A DNA stretch of 27,774 nt, from positions 1-27,774 of the forward strand of contig NW_003107059.1 of assembly GCF_000003605.2 (NCBI RefSeq). The letters are read 5' to 3'. How positions within the stretch are numbered: the first letter of the stretch is position 1; each line of letters begins with the position of its first letter. The translations under genes and the position numbers were made by a program. The notes under the pieces were generated by a model. The model saw only the letters and a list, made by a program, of their open reading frames with translations. It ran no database searches and was not told where the DNA came from. This document shows, in pieces, positions 10,964 to 23,383 of the stretch. This DNA comes from Saccoglossus kowalevskii (lineage: Eukaryota; Hemichordata; Enteropneusta; Harrimaniidae).

Positions 10964-11056
10964 CTTATATCGATTTAAATATAAATGATAAGAATGCTAT
11001 ACTACTTTTTTTACTTTTCCTGATAATAGTTCGGCAATAAATATAATTATACTCAC

Positions 11057-11300
11057 CAATGACGGTAACAATAAAGGAACAGTATCCTGTGTTGTTGTAT
11101 ACATCTACAGCGGAATACGTAACATTTGTACTTCCAATAGGGAAATTGCTGCCTGGAGCATGAGACGGATACAGATCGGGTTACATTTCCTGAATTATCA
11201 GTTGCATTTACACTACCCCATGATACACTCGCCCATGAAACTACATCATCTGTGTTCTGCAATATATCGGCTGGACAAATCACGACAGGGCTCTCAGCGT
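11057..11300 (-). pseudogene. HYR exon, module 24 (single-module block 10), +1 frameshift, chimera
   Basis: 244 nt: an extra G (gatcgggttac, normally gatcggttac) shifts the frame after residue 41 and removes Cys74 from the reading frame. Ignoring the shift, L14 D19 P45 A48 S51 N52 come from an R2-type module and V67 plus the L1 donor flank from an L1-type module, so the exchange point lies between codons 52 and 67. A unique G20V is present. Both ends carry block-edge flanks. Confidence 0.72.
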
Positions 11301-11371
11301 CTGTGTACAGAAACAGAATAATATGCATGGTAATCTTGAAAGTCAACATTCCATCTCATTCAAAAATCAAC

Positions 11372-11528
<157 letters not shown>

Positions 11529-11621
11529 CTTATATCGATTTAAATATAAATGATAAGAATGCTATACTACTTTTTTTACTTTTCCTGATAATAGTTCGGC
11601 AATAAATATAATTATACTCAC

Positions 11622-11864
11622 CAATGACGGAAACAATAAAGGAACAGTATCCCGTGTTGTTGTATACATCTACAGCGGAATACGTAACATTTGTACTTCC
11701 AATAGGGAAGTTGCTGCCTGGAGTATGAGACACATACAGATCGGTTACATTTCCTGAATTATCAGTTGCATTTACACTACCCCATGATACACTCGCCCAT
11801 GAAACTCCAACATCTGTGTTCTGCCATATATCGGCTGGACAAATCACGACAGGGCTCTCAGCGT
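11622..11864 (-). CDS. HYR exon, module 25 (block 11)
   Basis: 243 nt, intact, L1 and R1 flanks. Same protein as modules 7 and 10. Confidence 0.88.
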
Positions 11865-12046
11865 CTGTGTAGAGAAACAGAATAATGTGCATGGTCATCT
11901 TGAACAACAACTTTCTATATCATTCAAAAAACACCTGATCTCCAGAGTACAATGTCTATCAATGTAAACATAAATGATATCGACGCCTTGCTACCTTTTA
12001 CGAATTTTCCTGATTATTGTTCGGCAATAAATATAATTATACTCAC

Positions 12047-12289
12047 CAACGACGGATACAATAAAGGAACAGTATCCCGTGTTGTTGTATATATCTACAG
12101 CGGAATACGTAATATTTGTACTTCCAATAGGGAAATCGCTGCCTGGAGCATGAGACACATACAGATCCGTTACAGTTTCTGAATTATCAGTTGCATTTGC
12201 AGTACCCCACGATACACTCGCCCATGAAACTCCAACATCTGTGTTCTGCCATATATCGGCTGGACAAATCACGACAGGGCTCTCAGTGT
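12047..12289 (-). CDS. HYR exon, module 26 (block 11)
   Basis: 243 nt, intact. T2 W14 V19 T30 A31 E38 T39 V45 A48 S51 D52 I60, a rare I67, T71 S79 V81. Module 11 shares the I67 codon and the donor-side intron, tying blocks 5 and 11 together. Confidence 0.87.
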
Positions 12290-12471
12290 CTGTGTACAGA
12301 AACAGAATAATGTGCATGGTCATCTTGAACAACAACTTTCTATATCATTCCAAAATCACCTGATCTCCAGAGTACAATGTCTATCAATTTAAACATGAAT
12401 GAATTAGACGCCTTGCTACCTTTTACAAATTTCCCTGATAATTGTTGGGCAATAAATATAATTATACTCAC

Positions 12472-12714
12472 CAACGACGGTAACAAAAAAGGAACAGTAT
12501 CCCCTGTTGTTGTATGCATCTACAGCGGAATACGTAATATTTGTACTTCCAATAGGGAAATCGCTGCCTGGAGCATGAGACACATACAGATCCGTTACAG
12601 TTTCTGAATTATCAGTTGCATTTGCAGTACCCCATGATACCCTCGCCCATGAAACTCCAACATCTGTGTTCTGCCATATATCGGCTGGACAAATCACGAC
12701 AGGGCTCTCAGCGT
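12472..12714 (-). CDS. HYR exon, module 27 (block 11), altered acceptor
   Basis: 243 nt, intact. W14 V19 R25 T30 A31 E38 T39 V45 A48 D52 I60 A67 R71 F77 T79 V81. The acceptor reads CTGTAAACAG instead of CTGTACACAG. The AG is kept, so splicing should survive, but an in-frame TAA closes the upstream intronic frame. Same exon protein as module 31. Confidence 0.85.
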
Positions 12715-12896
12715 CTGTTTACAGAAACAGAATAATGTGCATGGTCATCTTGAACAACAAATTAATATATCATTCCAAAATCACCTGATCTCCAGAGTAC
12801 AATGTCTATCAATTTAAACATGAATGAATTAGACGCCTTGCTACCTTTTACGAATTTTCATGATAATTGTAGGGCAATAAATATAATTATACTCAC

Positions 12897-13139
12897 CAAC
12901 GACGGTAACAATAAAGGAACAGTATCCCGTGTTGTTGTATGCATCTACAGCGGAATACGTAACATTTGTACTTCCAATAGGGAAATTGCTGTCTGGAGCA
13001 TGAGACGGATACAGATCGGTTACATTTCCTGAATTATCAGTTGCATTTACACTACCCCATGATACACTCGCCCATGAAACTCCATCATCTGTGTTCTGCA
13101 ATATATCGGCTGGACAAATCACGACAGGGCTCTCAGCGT
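12897..13139 (-). CDS. HYR exon, module 28 (block 11)
   Basis: 243 nt, intact, R2 acceptor side. As module 5 but with G50D (gctgtctgg on the plus strand, normally gctgcctgg). Same protein as module 50; module 57 shares G50D. Confidence 0.87.
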
Positions 13140-13210
13140 CTGTGTACAGAAACAGAATAATATGCATGGTAATCTTGAAAGTCAACATTCTATCTCATTC
13201 AAAAATCAAC

Positions 13211-13399
<189 letters not shown>

Positions 13400-13492
13400 C
13401 TTATATCGATTTAAATATAAATGATAAGAATGCTATACTACTTTTTTTACTTTTCCTGATAATAGTTCGGCAATAAATATAATTATACTCAC

Positions 13493-13735
13493 CAATGACG
13501 GTAACAATAAAGGAACAGTATCCCGTGTTGTTGTATACATCTACAGCGGAATACGTAACATTTGTACTTCCAATAGGGAAGTTGCTGCCTGGAGTATGAG
13601 ACACATACAGATCGGTTACATTTCCTGAATTATCAGTTGCATTTACAGTATCCCACGATACACTCGCCCATGAAACTCCAACATCTGTGTTCTGCCATAT
13701 ATCGGCTGGACAAATCACGACAGGGCTCTCAGTGT
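13493..13735 (-). CDS. HYR exon, module 29 (block 12)
   Basis: 243 nt, intact. T2 W14 V19, a rare D29 with T30 V31, G38 N39 V45 T48 S51 N52 V67 T71 T79 I81. The acceptor-side intron has aaaaatgtac where most copies have aataatgtgc. Same protein and same intron changes as module 33. Confidence 0.87.
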
Positions 13736-13917
13736 CTGTGTACAGAAACAGAAAAATGTACATGGTCATCTTGAACAACAACTTTCTATATCATTCCAAA
13801 ATCACCTGATCTCCAGAGTACAATGTCTATCAATTTAAACATGAATGAATTAGACGCCTTGCTACCTTTTACGAATTTCCCTGATAATTGTTGGGCAATA
13901 AATATAATTATACTCAC

Positions 13918-14160
13918 CAACGACGGTAACAAAAAAGGAACAGTATCCCCTGTTGTTGTATGCATCTACAGCGGAATACGTAATATTTGTACTTCCAATA
14001 GGGAAATCGCTGCCTGGAGCATGAGACACATACAGATCCGTTACAGTTTCTGAATTATCAGTTGCATTTGCAGTACCCCATGATACCCTCGCCCATGAAA
14101 CTCCAACATCTGTGTTCTGCCATATATCGGCTGGACAAATCACGACAGGGCTCTCAGTGT
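13918..14160 (-). CDS. HYR exon, module 30 (block 12)
   Basis: 243 nt, intact. As module 27 (R25, E38 T39, D52, R71, F77, V81) with T2. It forms a nearly perfect 425-bp tandem duplicate with module 31. Confidence 0.88.
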
Positions 14161-14342
14161 CTGTGTACAGAAACAGAATAATGTGCATGGTCATCTTGAA
14201 CAACAACTTTCTATATCATTCCAAAATCACCTGATCTCCAGAGTACAATGTCTATCAATTTAAACTTGAATGAATTAGACGCCTTGCTACCTTTTACGAA
14301 TTTCCCTGATAATTGTTGGGCAATAAATATAATTATACTCAC

Positions 14343-14585
14343 CAACGACGGTAACAAAAAAGGAACAGTATCCCCTGTTGTTGTATGCATCTACAGCGGA
14401 ATACGTAATATTTGTACTTCCAATAGGGAAATCGCTGCCTGGAGCATGAGACACATACAGATCCGTTACAGTTTCTGAATTATCAGTTGCATTTGCAGTA
14501 CCCCATGATACCCTCGCCCATGAAACTCCAACATCTGTGTTCTGCCATATATCGGCTGGACAAATCACGACAGGGCTCTCAGCGT
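14343..14585 (-). CDS. HYR exon, module 31 (block 12)
   Basis: 243 nt, intact. It differs from module 30 at residue 2 (A instead of T) and in a few intron bases, for example taaacttgaatg at 14258 for taaacatgaatg. Confidence 0.88.
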
Positions 14586-14767
14586 CTGTGTACAGAAACA
14601 GAATAATGTGCATGGTCATCTTGAACAACAAATTTCTATATCATTCCAAAATCACCTGATCTCCAGAGTACAATGTCTATCAATTTAAACATGAATGAAT
14701 TAGACGCCTTGCTACCTTTTACGAATTTTCCTGATAATTGTTGGGCAATAAATATAATTATACTCAC

Positions 14768-15010
14768 CAACGACGGTAACAATAAAGGAACAGTATCCCG
14801 TGTTGTTGTATGCATCTACAGCGGAATACGTAACATTTGTACTTCCAATAGGGAAATTGCTGCCTGGAGCATGAGACGGATACAGATCGGTTACATTTCC
14901 TGAATTATCAGTTGCATTTACACTACCCCATGATACACTCGCCCATGAAACTCCATCATCTGTGTTCTGCAATATATCGGCTGGACAAATCACGACAGGG
15001 CTCTCAGCGT
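14768..15010 (-). CDS. HYR exon, module 32 (block 12)
   Basis: 243 nt, intact, R2 acceptor side. Same protein as modules 5 and 40. Confidence 0.88.
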
Positions 15011-15081
15011 CTGTGTACAGAAACAGAATAATATGCATGGTAATCTTGAAAGTCAACATTCTATCTCATTCAAAAATCAAC

Positions 15082-15210
<129 letters not shown>

Positions 15211-15302
15211 CTTATATCGATTTAAATATAAATGATAAGAATGCTATACTACTTTTTTACTTTTCCTGATAATAGTTCGGCAATAAATATAATTATACTC
15301 AC

Positions 15303-15545
15303 CAATGACGGTAACAATAAAGGAACAGTATCCCGTGTTGTTGTATACATCTACAGCGGAATACGTAACATTTGTACTTCCAATAGGGAAGTTGCTGCCT
15401 GGAGTATGAGACACATACAGATCGGTTACATTTCCTGAATTATCAGTTGCATTTACAGTATCCCACGATACACTCGCCCATGAAACTCCAACATCTGTGT
15501 TCTGCCATATATCGGCTGGACAAATCACGACAGGGCTCTCAGTGT
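15303..15545 (-). CDS. HYR exon, module 33 (block 13)
   Basis: 243 nt, intact. Same protein as module 29 (D29 T30 V31), but the donor-side L1 flank has the shorter T run (ctactttttta) seen also at modules 1 and 44. Confidence 0.87.
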
Positions 15546-15727
15546 CTGTGTACAGAAACAGAAAAATGTACATGGTCATCTTGAACAACAACTTTCTATA
15601 TCATTCCAAAATCACCTGATCTCCAGAGTACAATGTCTATCAATTTAAACATGAATGAATTAGACGCCTTGCTACCTTTTACGAATTTCCCTGATAATTG
15701 TTGGGCAATAAATATAATTATACTCAC

Positions 15728-15970
15728 CAACGACAGTAACAATAAAGGAACAGTATCCCCTGTTGTTGTATGCATCTACAGCGGAATACGTAACATTTGT
15801 ACTTCCAATGGGGAAATTGCTGCCTGGAGCATGAGACGGATACAGATCCGTTACATTTCCTGAATTATCAGTTGCATTTACACTACCCCATGATACACTC
15901 GCCCATGAAACTCCAACATCTGTGTTCTGCAATATATCGGCTGGACAAATCACGACAGGGCTTTCAGCGT
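15728..15970 (-). CDS. HYR exon, module 34 (block 13)
   Basis: 243 nt, intact, R3 acceptor side. L14 V19 S30 V31 G38 N39 P45 A48 S51 N52 A67 R71, with T79 V81 instead of A79 V81 of the other R3 modules. Confidence 0.87.
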
Positions 15971-16069
15971 CTGTGTACAGAAACAGAATAATATGCATGG
16001 TAACCTTGAAAGTCAACATTCTATCTCATTCAAAAATCAACTGATCTAAAGGTTACATATCATTATTGC

Positions 16070-16097
16070 ATAATAAATAAATAAATAAATAAACAAA

Positions 16098-16160
<63 letters not shown>

Positions 16161-16197
16161 ATCAATAAATCAATAAATCAATAAATAAATAAATAAA
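16070..16197. repeat. (AATA)n microsatellite with AATC, blocks 13/14
   Basis: About 128 bp next to an R3 flank. It keeps the AATC interruptions at its right end and one AAAC, but has a long pure core absent from the other short R3 tracts. Confidence 0.94.
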
Positions 16198-16290
16198 CTT
16201 ATATCGATTTAAATATAAATGATAAGAATGCTATACTACTTTTTTTACTTTTCCTGATAATAGTTCGGCAATAAATATAATTATACTCAC

Positions 16291-16533
16291 CAATGACGGT
16301 AACAATAAAGGAACAGTATCCCGTGTTGTCGTATGCATCCACAGCGGAATACGTAACATTTGTACTTCCAATAGGGAAATTGCTGCCTGGAGTATGAGAC
16401 ACATACAGATCGGTTACATTTCCTGAATTATCAGTTGCATTTACACTACCCCATGATACACTCGCCCATGAAACTCCAACATCTGTGTTCAGCAATATAT
16501 CGGCTGGACAAATCACGACAGGGCTTTCAGCGT
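16291..16533 (-). CDS. HYR exon, module 35 (block 14)
   Basis: 243 nt, intact. L14 L15 with D69, same protein as modules 4, 22 and 39. Confidence 0.88.
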
Positions 16534-16714
16534 CTGTGTAGAGAAACAGAATAATATGCATGGTCATCTTGAACAACAACTTTCTATATCATTCAAAAAC
16601 ACCTGATCTCCAGAGTACAATGTCTATCAATTTAAACATGAATGATATCGACGCCTTGCTACCTTTTACGAATTTTCCTGATAATTGTTGGGCAATAAAT
16701 ATAATTATACTCAC

Positions 16715-16957
16715 CAACGACGGTAACAATAAAGGAACAGTATCCCCTGTTGTTGTATGCATCTACAGCGGAATACGTAACATTTGAACTTCCAATAGGG
16801 AAATTGCTGCCTGGAGCATGAGACGGATACAGATCCGTTACAGTTTCTGAATTATCAGTTGCATTTGCAGTACCCCATGATACACTCGCCCATGAAACTC
16901 CAACATCTGTGTTCTGCCATATATCGGCTGGACAAATCACGACAGGGCTCTCAGCGT
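16715..16957 (-). CDS. HYR exon, module 36 (block 14), mixed type
   Basis: 243 nt, intact. W14 V19 T30 A31 E38 T39 joined to P45 A48 S51 N52 V60 A67 R71 T79 V81. E38 T39 with P45 occurs only here. It has the T58S change shared with module 37. Confidence 0.86.
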
Positions 16958-17139
16958 CTGTGTACAGAAACAGAATAATGTGCATGGTCATCTTGAACAA
17001 CAACTTTCTATATCATTCCAAAATCACCTGATCTCCAGATTACAATGTCTATCAATTTAAACATGAATGATATCGACGCCTTGCTACCTTTTACGAATTT
17101 TCCTGATAATTGTTGGGCAATAAATATAATTATACTCAC

Positions 17140-17382
17140 CAACGACGGTAACAATAAAGGAACAGTATCCCCTGTTGTTGTATGCATCTACAGCGGAATA
17201 CGTAACATTTGAACTTCCAATAGGGAAATTGCTGCCTGGAGCATGAGACGGATACAGATCCGTTACATTTCCTGAATTATCAGTTGCATTTACACTACCC
17301 CATGATACACTCGCCCATGAAACTCCAACATCTGTGTTCTGCAATATATCGGCTGGACAAACCACGACAGGGCTCTCAGCGT
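17140..17382 (-). CDS. HYR exon, module 37 (block 14)
   Basis: 243 nt, intact, R1 acceptor side. A unique I8V before Cys9; L14 V19 S30 V31 G38 N39 P45 A48 S58 A67 R71 T79 V81. Its donor half and intron are almost the same as module 36. Confidence 0.86.
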
Positions 17383-17564
17383 CTGTGTAGAGAAACAGAA
17401 TAATGTGCATGGTCATCTTGAACAACAACTTTCTATATCATTTCAAAATCACCTGATCTCCAGAGTACAATGTCTATCAATTTAAACATGAATGAATTAG
17501 ACGCCTTGCTACCTTTTACGAATTTTCCTGATAATTGTTGGGCAATAAATATAATTATACTCAC

Positions 17565-17806
17565 CAAGGACGGATACAATAAAGGAACAATATCCCGTGT
17601 TGTTGTATGCATCTACAGCGGAATACGTAACATTTGTACTTCCAATAGGGAAATTGCTGCCTGGAGCATGAGACGGATACAGATCCGTTACATTTCTGAA
17701 TTATCAGTTGCATTTACACTGCCCCATGATACACTCGCCCATGAAACTCCAACCTCTGTGTTCTGCAATATATCGGCTGGACAAATCACGACAGGGCTCT
17801 CAGCGT
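17565..17806 (-). pseudogene. HYR exon, module 38 (block 14), -1 frameshift
   Basis: 242 nt: one C is missing (gttacatttctgaa, normally gttacatttcctgaa), so the frame changes after Ser37 and meets TAA two codons later. A unique D18E change lies upstream. Splice sites are intact and the acceptor side is R3. The donor end (S79 L81) is that of module 20 type, so it is also a mosaic. A 136-codon plus-strand frame across it is only a by-product of the deletion. Confidence 0.74.
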
Positions 17807-17905
17807 CTGTGTACAGAAACAGAATAATATGCATGGTAACCTTGAAAGTCAACATTCTATCTCATTCAAAAATCAACTGATCTAAAGGTTACATATCATT
17901 ATTGC

Positions 17906-17933
17906 ATAATAAATAAATAAATAAATAAACAAA

Positions 17934-18000
<67 letters not shown>

Positions 18001-18049
18001 ATCAATCAATAAATCAATAAATCAATAAATCAATAAATAAATAAATAAA
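17906..18049. repeat. (AATA)n microsatellite with AATC, blocks 14/15
   Basis: About 144 bp. Structure as at 16070-16197 (one AAAC, pure core, AATC run at the right), indicating a shared origin of these two tracts. Confidence 0.94.
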
Positions 18050-18142
18050 CTTATATCGATTTAAATATAAATGATAAGAATGCTATACTACTTTTTTTAC
18101 TTTTCCTGATAATAGTTCGGCAATAAATATAATTATACTCAC

Positions 18143-18385
18143 CAATGACGGTAACAATAAAGGAACAGTATCCCGTGTTGTCGTATGCATCCACAGCGGA
18201 ATACGTAACATTTGTACTTCCAATAGGGAAATTGCTGCCTGGAGTATGAGACACATACAGATCGGTTACATTTCCTGAATTATCAGTTGCATTTACACTA
18301 CCCCATGATACACTCGCCCATGAAACTCCAACATCTGTGTTCAGCAATATATCGGCTGGACAAATCACGACAGGGCTTTCAGCGT
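18143..18385 (-). CDS. HYR exon, module 39 (block 15)
   Basis: 243 nt, intact. L14 L15 with D69, same protein as modules 4, 22 and 35. Confidence 0.88.
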
Positions 18386-18567
18386 CTGTGTACAGAAACA
18401 GAATAATGTGCATGGTCATCTTGAACAACAACTTTCTATATCATTCCAAAATCACCTGATCTCCAGATTACAATGTCTATCAATTTAAACATGAATGAAT
18501 TAGACGCCTTGCTACCTTTTACGAATTTTCCTGATAATTGTTGGGCAATAAATATAATTGTACTCAC

Positions 18568-18810
18568 CAACGACGGTAACAATAAAGGAACAGTATCCCG
18601 TGTTGTTGTATGCATCTACAGCGGAATACGTAACATTTGTACTTCCAATAGGGAAATTGCTGCCTGGAGCATGAGACGGATACAGATCGGTTACATTTCC
18701 TGAATTATCAGTTGCATTTACACTACCCCATGATACACTCGCCCATGAAACTCCATCATCTGTGTTCTGCAATATATCGGCTGGACAAATCACGACAGGG
18801 CTCTCAGCGT
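18568..18810 (-). CDS. HYR exon, module 40 (block 15)
   Basis: 243 nt, intact, R2 acceptor side. Same protein as modules 5 and 32. Blocks 2 and 15 (modules 4-5 and 39-40) are close copies. Confidence 0.88.
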
Positions 18811-18881
18811 CTGTGTACAGAAACAGAATAATATGCATGGTAATCTTGAAAGTCAACATTCTATCTCATTCAAAGATCAAC

Positions 18882-19042
<161 letters not shown>

Positions 19043-19135
19043 CTTATATCGATTTAAATATAAATGATAAGAATGCTATACTACTTTTTTTACTTTTCCT
19101 GATAATAGTTCGGCAATAAATATAATTATACTCAC

Positions 19136-19378
19136 CAATGACGGTAACAATAAAGGAACAGTATCCCGTGTTGTTGTATACATCTACAGCGGAATACGTA
19201 ACATTTGTACTTCCAATAGGGAAGTTGATGCCTGGAGTATGAGACACATACAGATCCGTTACATTTCCTGAATTATCAGTTGCATTTACACTACCCCATG
19301 ATACACTCGCCCATGAAACTCCAACATCTGTGTTCTGCAATATATCGGCTGGACAAATCACGACAGGGCTCTCAGCGT
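19136..19378 (-). CDS. HYR exon, module 41 (block 16)
   Basis: 243 nt, intact. Same protein as modules 1 and 44 (I51 N52, V67). Confidence 0.88.
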
Positions 19379-19560
19379 CTGTGTAGAGAAACAGAATAAT
19401 GTGCATGGTCATCTTGAACAACAACTTTCTATATCATTCAAAAAACACCTGATCTCCAGAGTACAATGTCTATCAATTTAAACATAAATGATATCGGCGC
19501 CTTGCTACCTTTTAAGAATTTTCCTGATTATTGTTCGTCAATAAATATAATTATACTCAC

Positions 19561-19803
19561 CAAGGACGGATACAATAAAGGAACAGTATCCCGTGTTGTT
19601 GTATGCATCTACAGCGGAATACGTAATATTTGTACTTCCAATAGGGAAATCGCTGCCTGGAGCATGAGACACATACAGATCCGTTACAGTTTCTGAATTA
19701 TCAGTTGCATTTGCAGTACCCCATGATACACTCGCCCATGAAACTCCAACATCTGTGTTCTGCCATATATCGGCTGGACAAATCACGACAGGGCTCTCAG
19801 CGT
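19561..19803 (-). CDS. HYR exon, module 42 (block 16)
   Basis: 243 nt, intact. Same protein as modules 20 and 45 (E38 T39, D52, L81). Confidence 0.88.
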
Positions 19804-19985
19804 CTGTGTACAGAAACAGAATAATGTGCATGGTCATCTTGAACAACAAATTTCTATATCATTCCAAAATCACCTGATCTCCAGAGTACAATGTCTATCA
19901 ATTTAAACATGAATGAATTAGACGCCTTGCTACCTTTTACGAATTTTCCTGATAATTGTTGGGCAATAAATATAATTATACTCAC

Positions 19986-20228
19986 CAACGACGGTAACAA
20001 TAAAGGAACAGTATCCCGTGTTGTTGTATGCATCTACAGCGGAATACGTAACATTTGTACTTCCAATAGGGAAATTGCTGCCTGGAGCCTGAGACGGATA
20101 CAGATCGGTTACATTTCCTGAATTATCAGTTGCATTTACACTACCCCATGATACACTCGCCCATGATACTCCATCATCTGTGTTCTGCAATATATCGACT
20201 GGACAAATCACGACAGGGCTCTCAGCGT
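19986..20228 (-). CDS. HYR exon, module 43 (block 16)
   Basis: 243 nt, intact, R2 acceptor side. As module 5 with A11V (shared with module 53) and a unique H47Q. Confidence 0.86.
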
Positions 20229-20298
20229 CTGTGTACAGAAACAGAATAATATGCATGGTAATCTTGAAAGTCAACATCCTATCTCATTCAGAAATCAC

Positions 20299-20673
<375 letters not shown>

Positions 20674-20765
20674 CTTATATCGATTTAAATATAAATGATA
20701 AGAATACTATACTACTTTTTTACTTTTCCTGATAATAGTTCGGCAATAAATATAATTATACTCAC

Positions 20766-21008
20766 CAATGACGGTAACAATAAAGGAACAGTATCCCGTG
20801 TTGTTGTATACATCTACAGCGGAATACGTAACATTTGTACTTCCAATAGGGAAGTTGATGCCTGGAGTATGAGACACATACAGATCCGTTACATTTCCTG
20901 AATTATCAGTTGCATTTACACTACCCCATGATACACTCGCCCATGAAACTCCAACATCTGTGTTCTGCAATATATCGGCTGGACAAATCACGACAGGGCT
21001 CTCAGCGT
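20766..21008 (-). CDS. HYR exon, module 44 (block 17)
   Basis: 243 nt, intact. Same protein as module 1, and the donor-side intron shares its gaatactatac and short T run, so blocks 1 and 17 are sister copies. Confidence 0.88.
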
Positions 21009-21190
21009 CTGTGTAGAGAAACAGAATAATGTGCATGGTCATCTTGAACAACAACTTTCTATATCATTCAAAAAACACCTGATCTCCAGAGTACAATGTC
21101 TATCAATTTAAACATAAATGATATCGGCGCCTTGCTACCTTTTAAGAATTTTCCTGATTATTGTTCGTCAATAAATATAATTATACTCAC

Positions 21191-21433
21191 CAAGGACGGA
21201 TACAATAAAGGAACAGTATCCCGTGTTGTTGTATGCATCTACAGCGGAATACGTAATATTTGTACTTCCAATAGGGAAATCGCTGCCTGGAGCATGAGAC
21301 ACATACAGATCCGTTACAGTTTCTGAATTATCAGTTGCATTTGCAGTACCCCATGATACACTCGCCCATGAAACTCCCACATCTGTGTTCTGCCATATAT
21401 CGGCTGGACAAATCACGACAGGGCTCTCAGCGT
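21191..21433 (-). CDS. HYR exon, module 45 (block 17)
   Basis: 243 nt, intact. Same protein as modules 20 and 42; it shares the silent cccacatct of module 20 at codon 19. Confidence 0.88.
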
Positions 21434-21615
21434 CTGTGTACAGAAACAGAATAATGTGCATGGTCATCTTGAACAACAAATTTCTATATCATTCCAAAAT
21501 CACCTGATCTCCAGAGTACAATGTCTATCAATTTAAACATGAATGAATTAGACGCCTTGCTACCTTTTACGAATTTTCCTGATAATTGTTGGTCAATAAA
21601 TATAATTATACTCAC

Positions 21616-21857
21616 CAACGACAGCAACAATAAAGGAACAGTATCCCCTGTTGTTGTATGCATCTACAGCGGAATACGTAACATTTGTACTTCCAATGGG
21701 GAAATTGCTGCCTGGAGCATGAGACGGATACAGATCCGTTACATTTCCTGAATTATCAGTTGCATTTACAGTACCCCATGATACACTCGCCCATGAAACT
21801 CCAACATCTGTGTTCTGCAATATATCGGCTGGACAAATCACGACAGGCTTTCAGCGT
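21616..21857 (-). pseudogene. HYR exon, module 46 (block 17), -1 frameshift
   Basis: 242 nt: one G of the ggg run is missing (cgacaggcttt, normally cgacagggcttt), shifting the frame at codon 5 and giving TGA at codon 7. The acceptor-side intron is also short by two bases (cagatatatg). The rest equals module 21 (T30 V31, P45, R71, A79). The acceptor side starts as R3 but the microsatellite follows after tcactaa, so the R3 tail is deleted. Confidence 0.74.
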
Positions 21858-21924
21858 CTGTGTACAGAAACAGATATATGCATGGTAACCTTGAAAGTCA
21901 ACATTCTATCTCATTCAAAATCAC

Positions 21925-22121
<197 letters not shown>

Positions 22122-22209
22122 ATCGATTTAAATATAAATGATAAGAATGCTATACTACTTTTTTTACTTTTCCTGATAATAGTTCGGCAATAAATATAAT
22201 TATACTCAC

Positions 22210-22452
22210 CAATGACGGTAACAAAAAAGGAACAGTATCCCCTGTTGTTGTATGCATCTACAGCGGAATACGTAATATTTGTACTTCCAATAGGGAAATC
22301 GCTGCCTGGAGCATGAGACACATACAGATCCGTTACAGTTTCTGAATTATCAGTTGCATTTGCAGTACCCCATGATACCTTCGCCCATGAAACTCCAACA
22401 TCTGTGTTCTGCCATATATCGGCTGGACAAATCACGACAGGGCTCTCAGCGT
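22210..22452 (-). CDS. HYR exon, module 47 (block 18)
   Basis: 243 nt, intact. Same protein as module 19 (K25, E38 T39, D52, R71, F77, I81). The minus frame stays open past the donor into the microsatellite, giving I-Y-L-F repeats that I do not count as coding. Confidence 0.87.
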
Positions 22453-22634
22453 CTGTGTACAGAAACAGAATAATGTGCATGGTCATCTTGAACAACAACT
22501 TTCTATATCATTCCAAAATCACCTGGTCTCCAGAGTACAATGTCTATCAATTTAAACATGAATGAATTAGACGCCTTGCTACCTTTTACGAATTTTCCTG
22601 ATAATTGTTGGGCAATAAATATAATTATACTCAC

Positions 22635-22877
22635 CAACGACGGTAACAATAAAGGAACAGTATCCCCTGTTGTTGTATGCATCTACAGCGGAATACGTAA
22701 CATTTGTACTTCCAATAGGGAAATTGCTGCCTGGAGCATGAGACGGATACAGATCGGTTACATTTCCTGAATTATCAGTTGCATTTACACTACCCCATGA
22801 TACACTCGCCCATGAAACTCCATCATCTGTGTTCTGCAATATATCGGCTGGACAAATCACGACAGGGCTCTCAGCGT
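22635..22877 (-). CDS. HYR exon, module 48 (block 18)
   Basis: 243 nt, intact, R2 acceptor side. Same protein as modules 23, 52 and 54. Confidence 0.88.
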
Positions 22878-22947
22878 CTGTGTACAGAAACAGAATAATA
22901 TGCATGGTAATCTTGAAAGTCAACATTCTATCTCATTCAAAGATCAC

Positions 22948-22951
22948 ATAA

Positions 22952-23034
<83 letters not shown>

Positions 23035-23047
23035 ATATAATAAATAA
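22948..23047. repeat. (AATA)n microsatellite, blocks 18/19
   Basis: About 100 bp, with an irregular AATATAAT at the right end (23033-23044). Confidence 0.95.
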
Positions 23048-23140
23048 CTTATATCGATTTAAATATAAATGATAAGAATGCTATACTACTTTTTTTACTT
23101 TTCCTGATAATAGTTCGGCAATAAATATAATTATACTCAC

Positions 23141-23383
23141 CAATGACGGTAACAATAAAGGAACAGTATCCCGTGTTGTTGTATACATCTACAGCGGAAT
23201 ACGTAACATTTGTACTTCCAATAGGGAAGTTGCTGCCTGGAGTATGAGACACATACAGATCGGTTACAGTTTCTGAATTATCAGTTGCATTTGCAGTACC
23301 CCATGATACCCTCGCCCATGAAACTCCAACATCTGTGTTCTGCCATATATCGGCTGGACAAATCACGACAGGGCTCTCAGCGT
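23141..23383 (-). CDS. HYR exon, module 49 (block 19), chimera
   Basis: 243 nt, intact. The acceptor half W14 V19 R25 T30 A31 E38 T39 and its intron (acaaattaatatatc) match module 27. The donor half V45 T48 S51 N52 V60 V67 T71 T79 I81 and L1 flank match module 51. The exchange point lies between codons 39 and 48. Confidence 0.87.

Noticed and set aside
17470-17880. 136-codon plus-strand frame
   Set aside because: It is longer than its sisters only because the one-base deletion in module 38 removes the usual stop. It is antisense to an exon.
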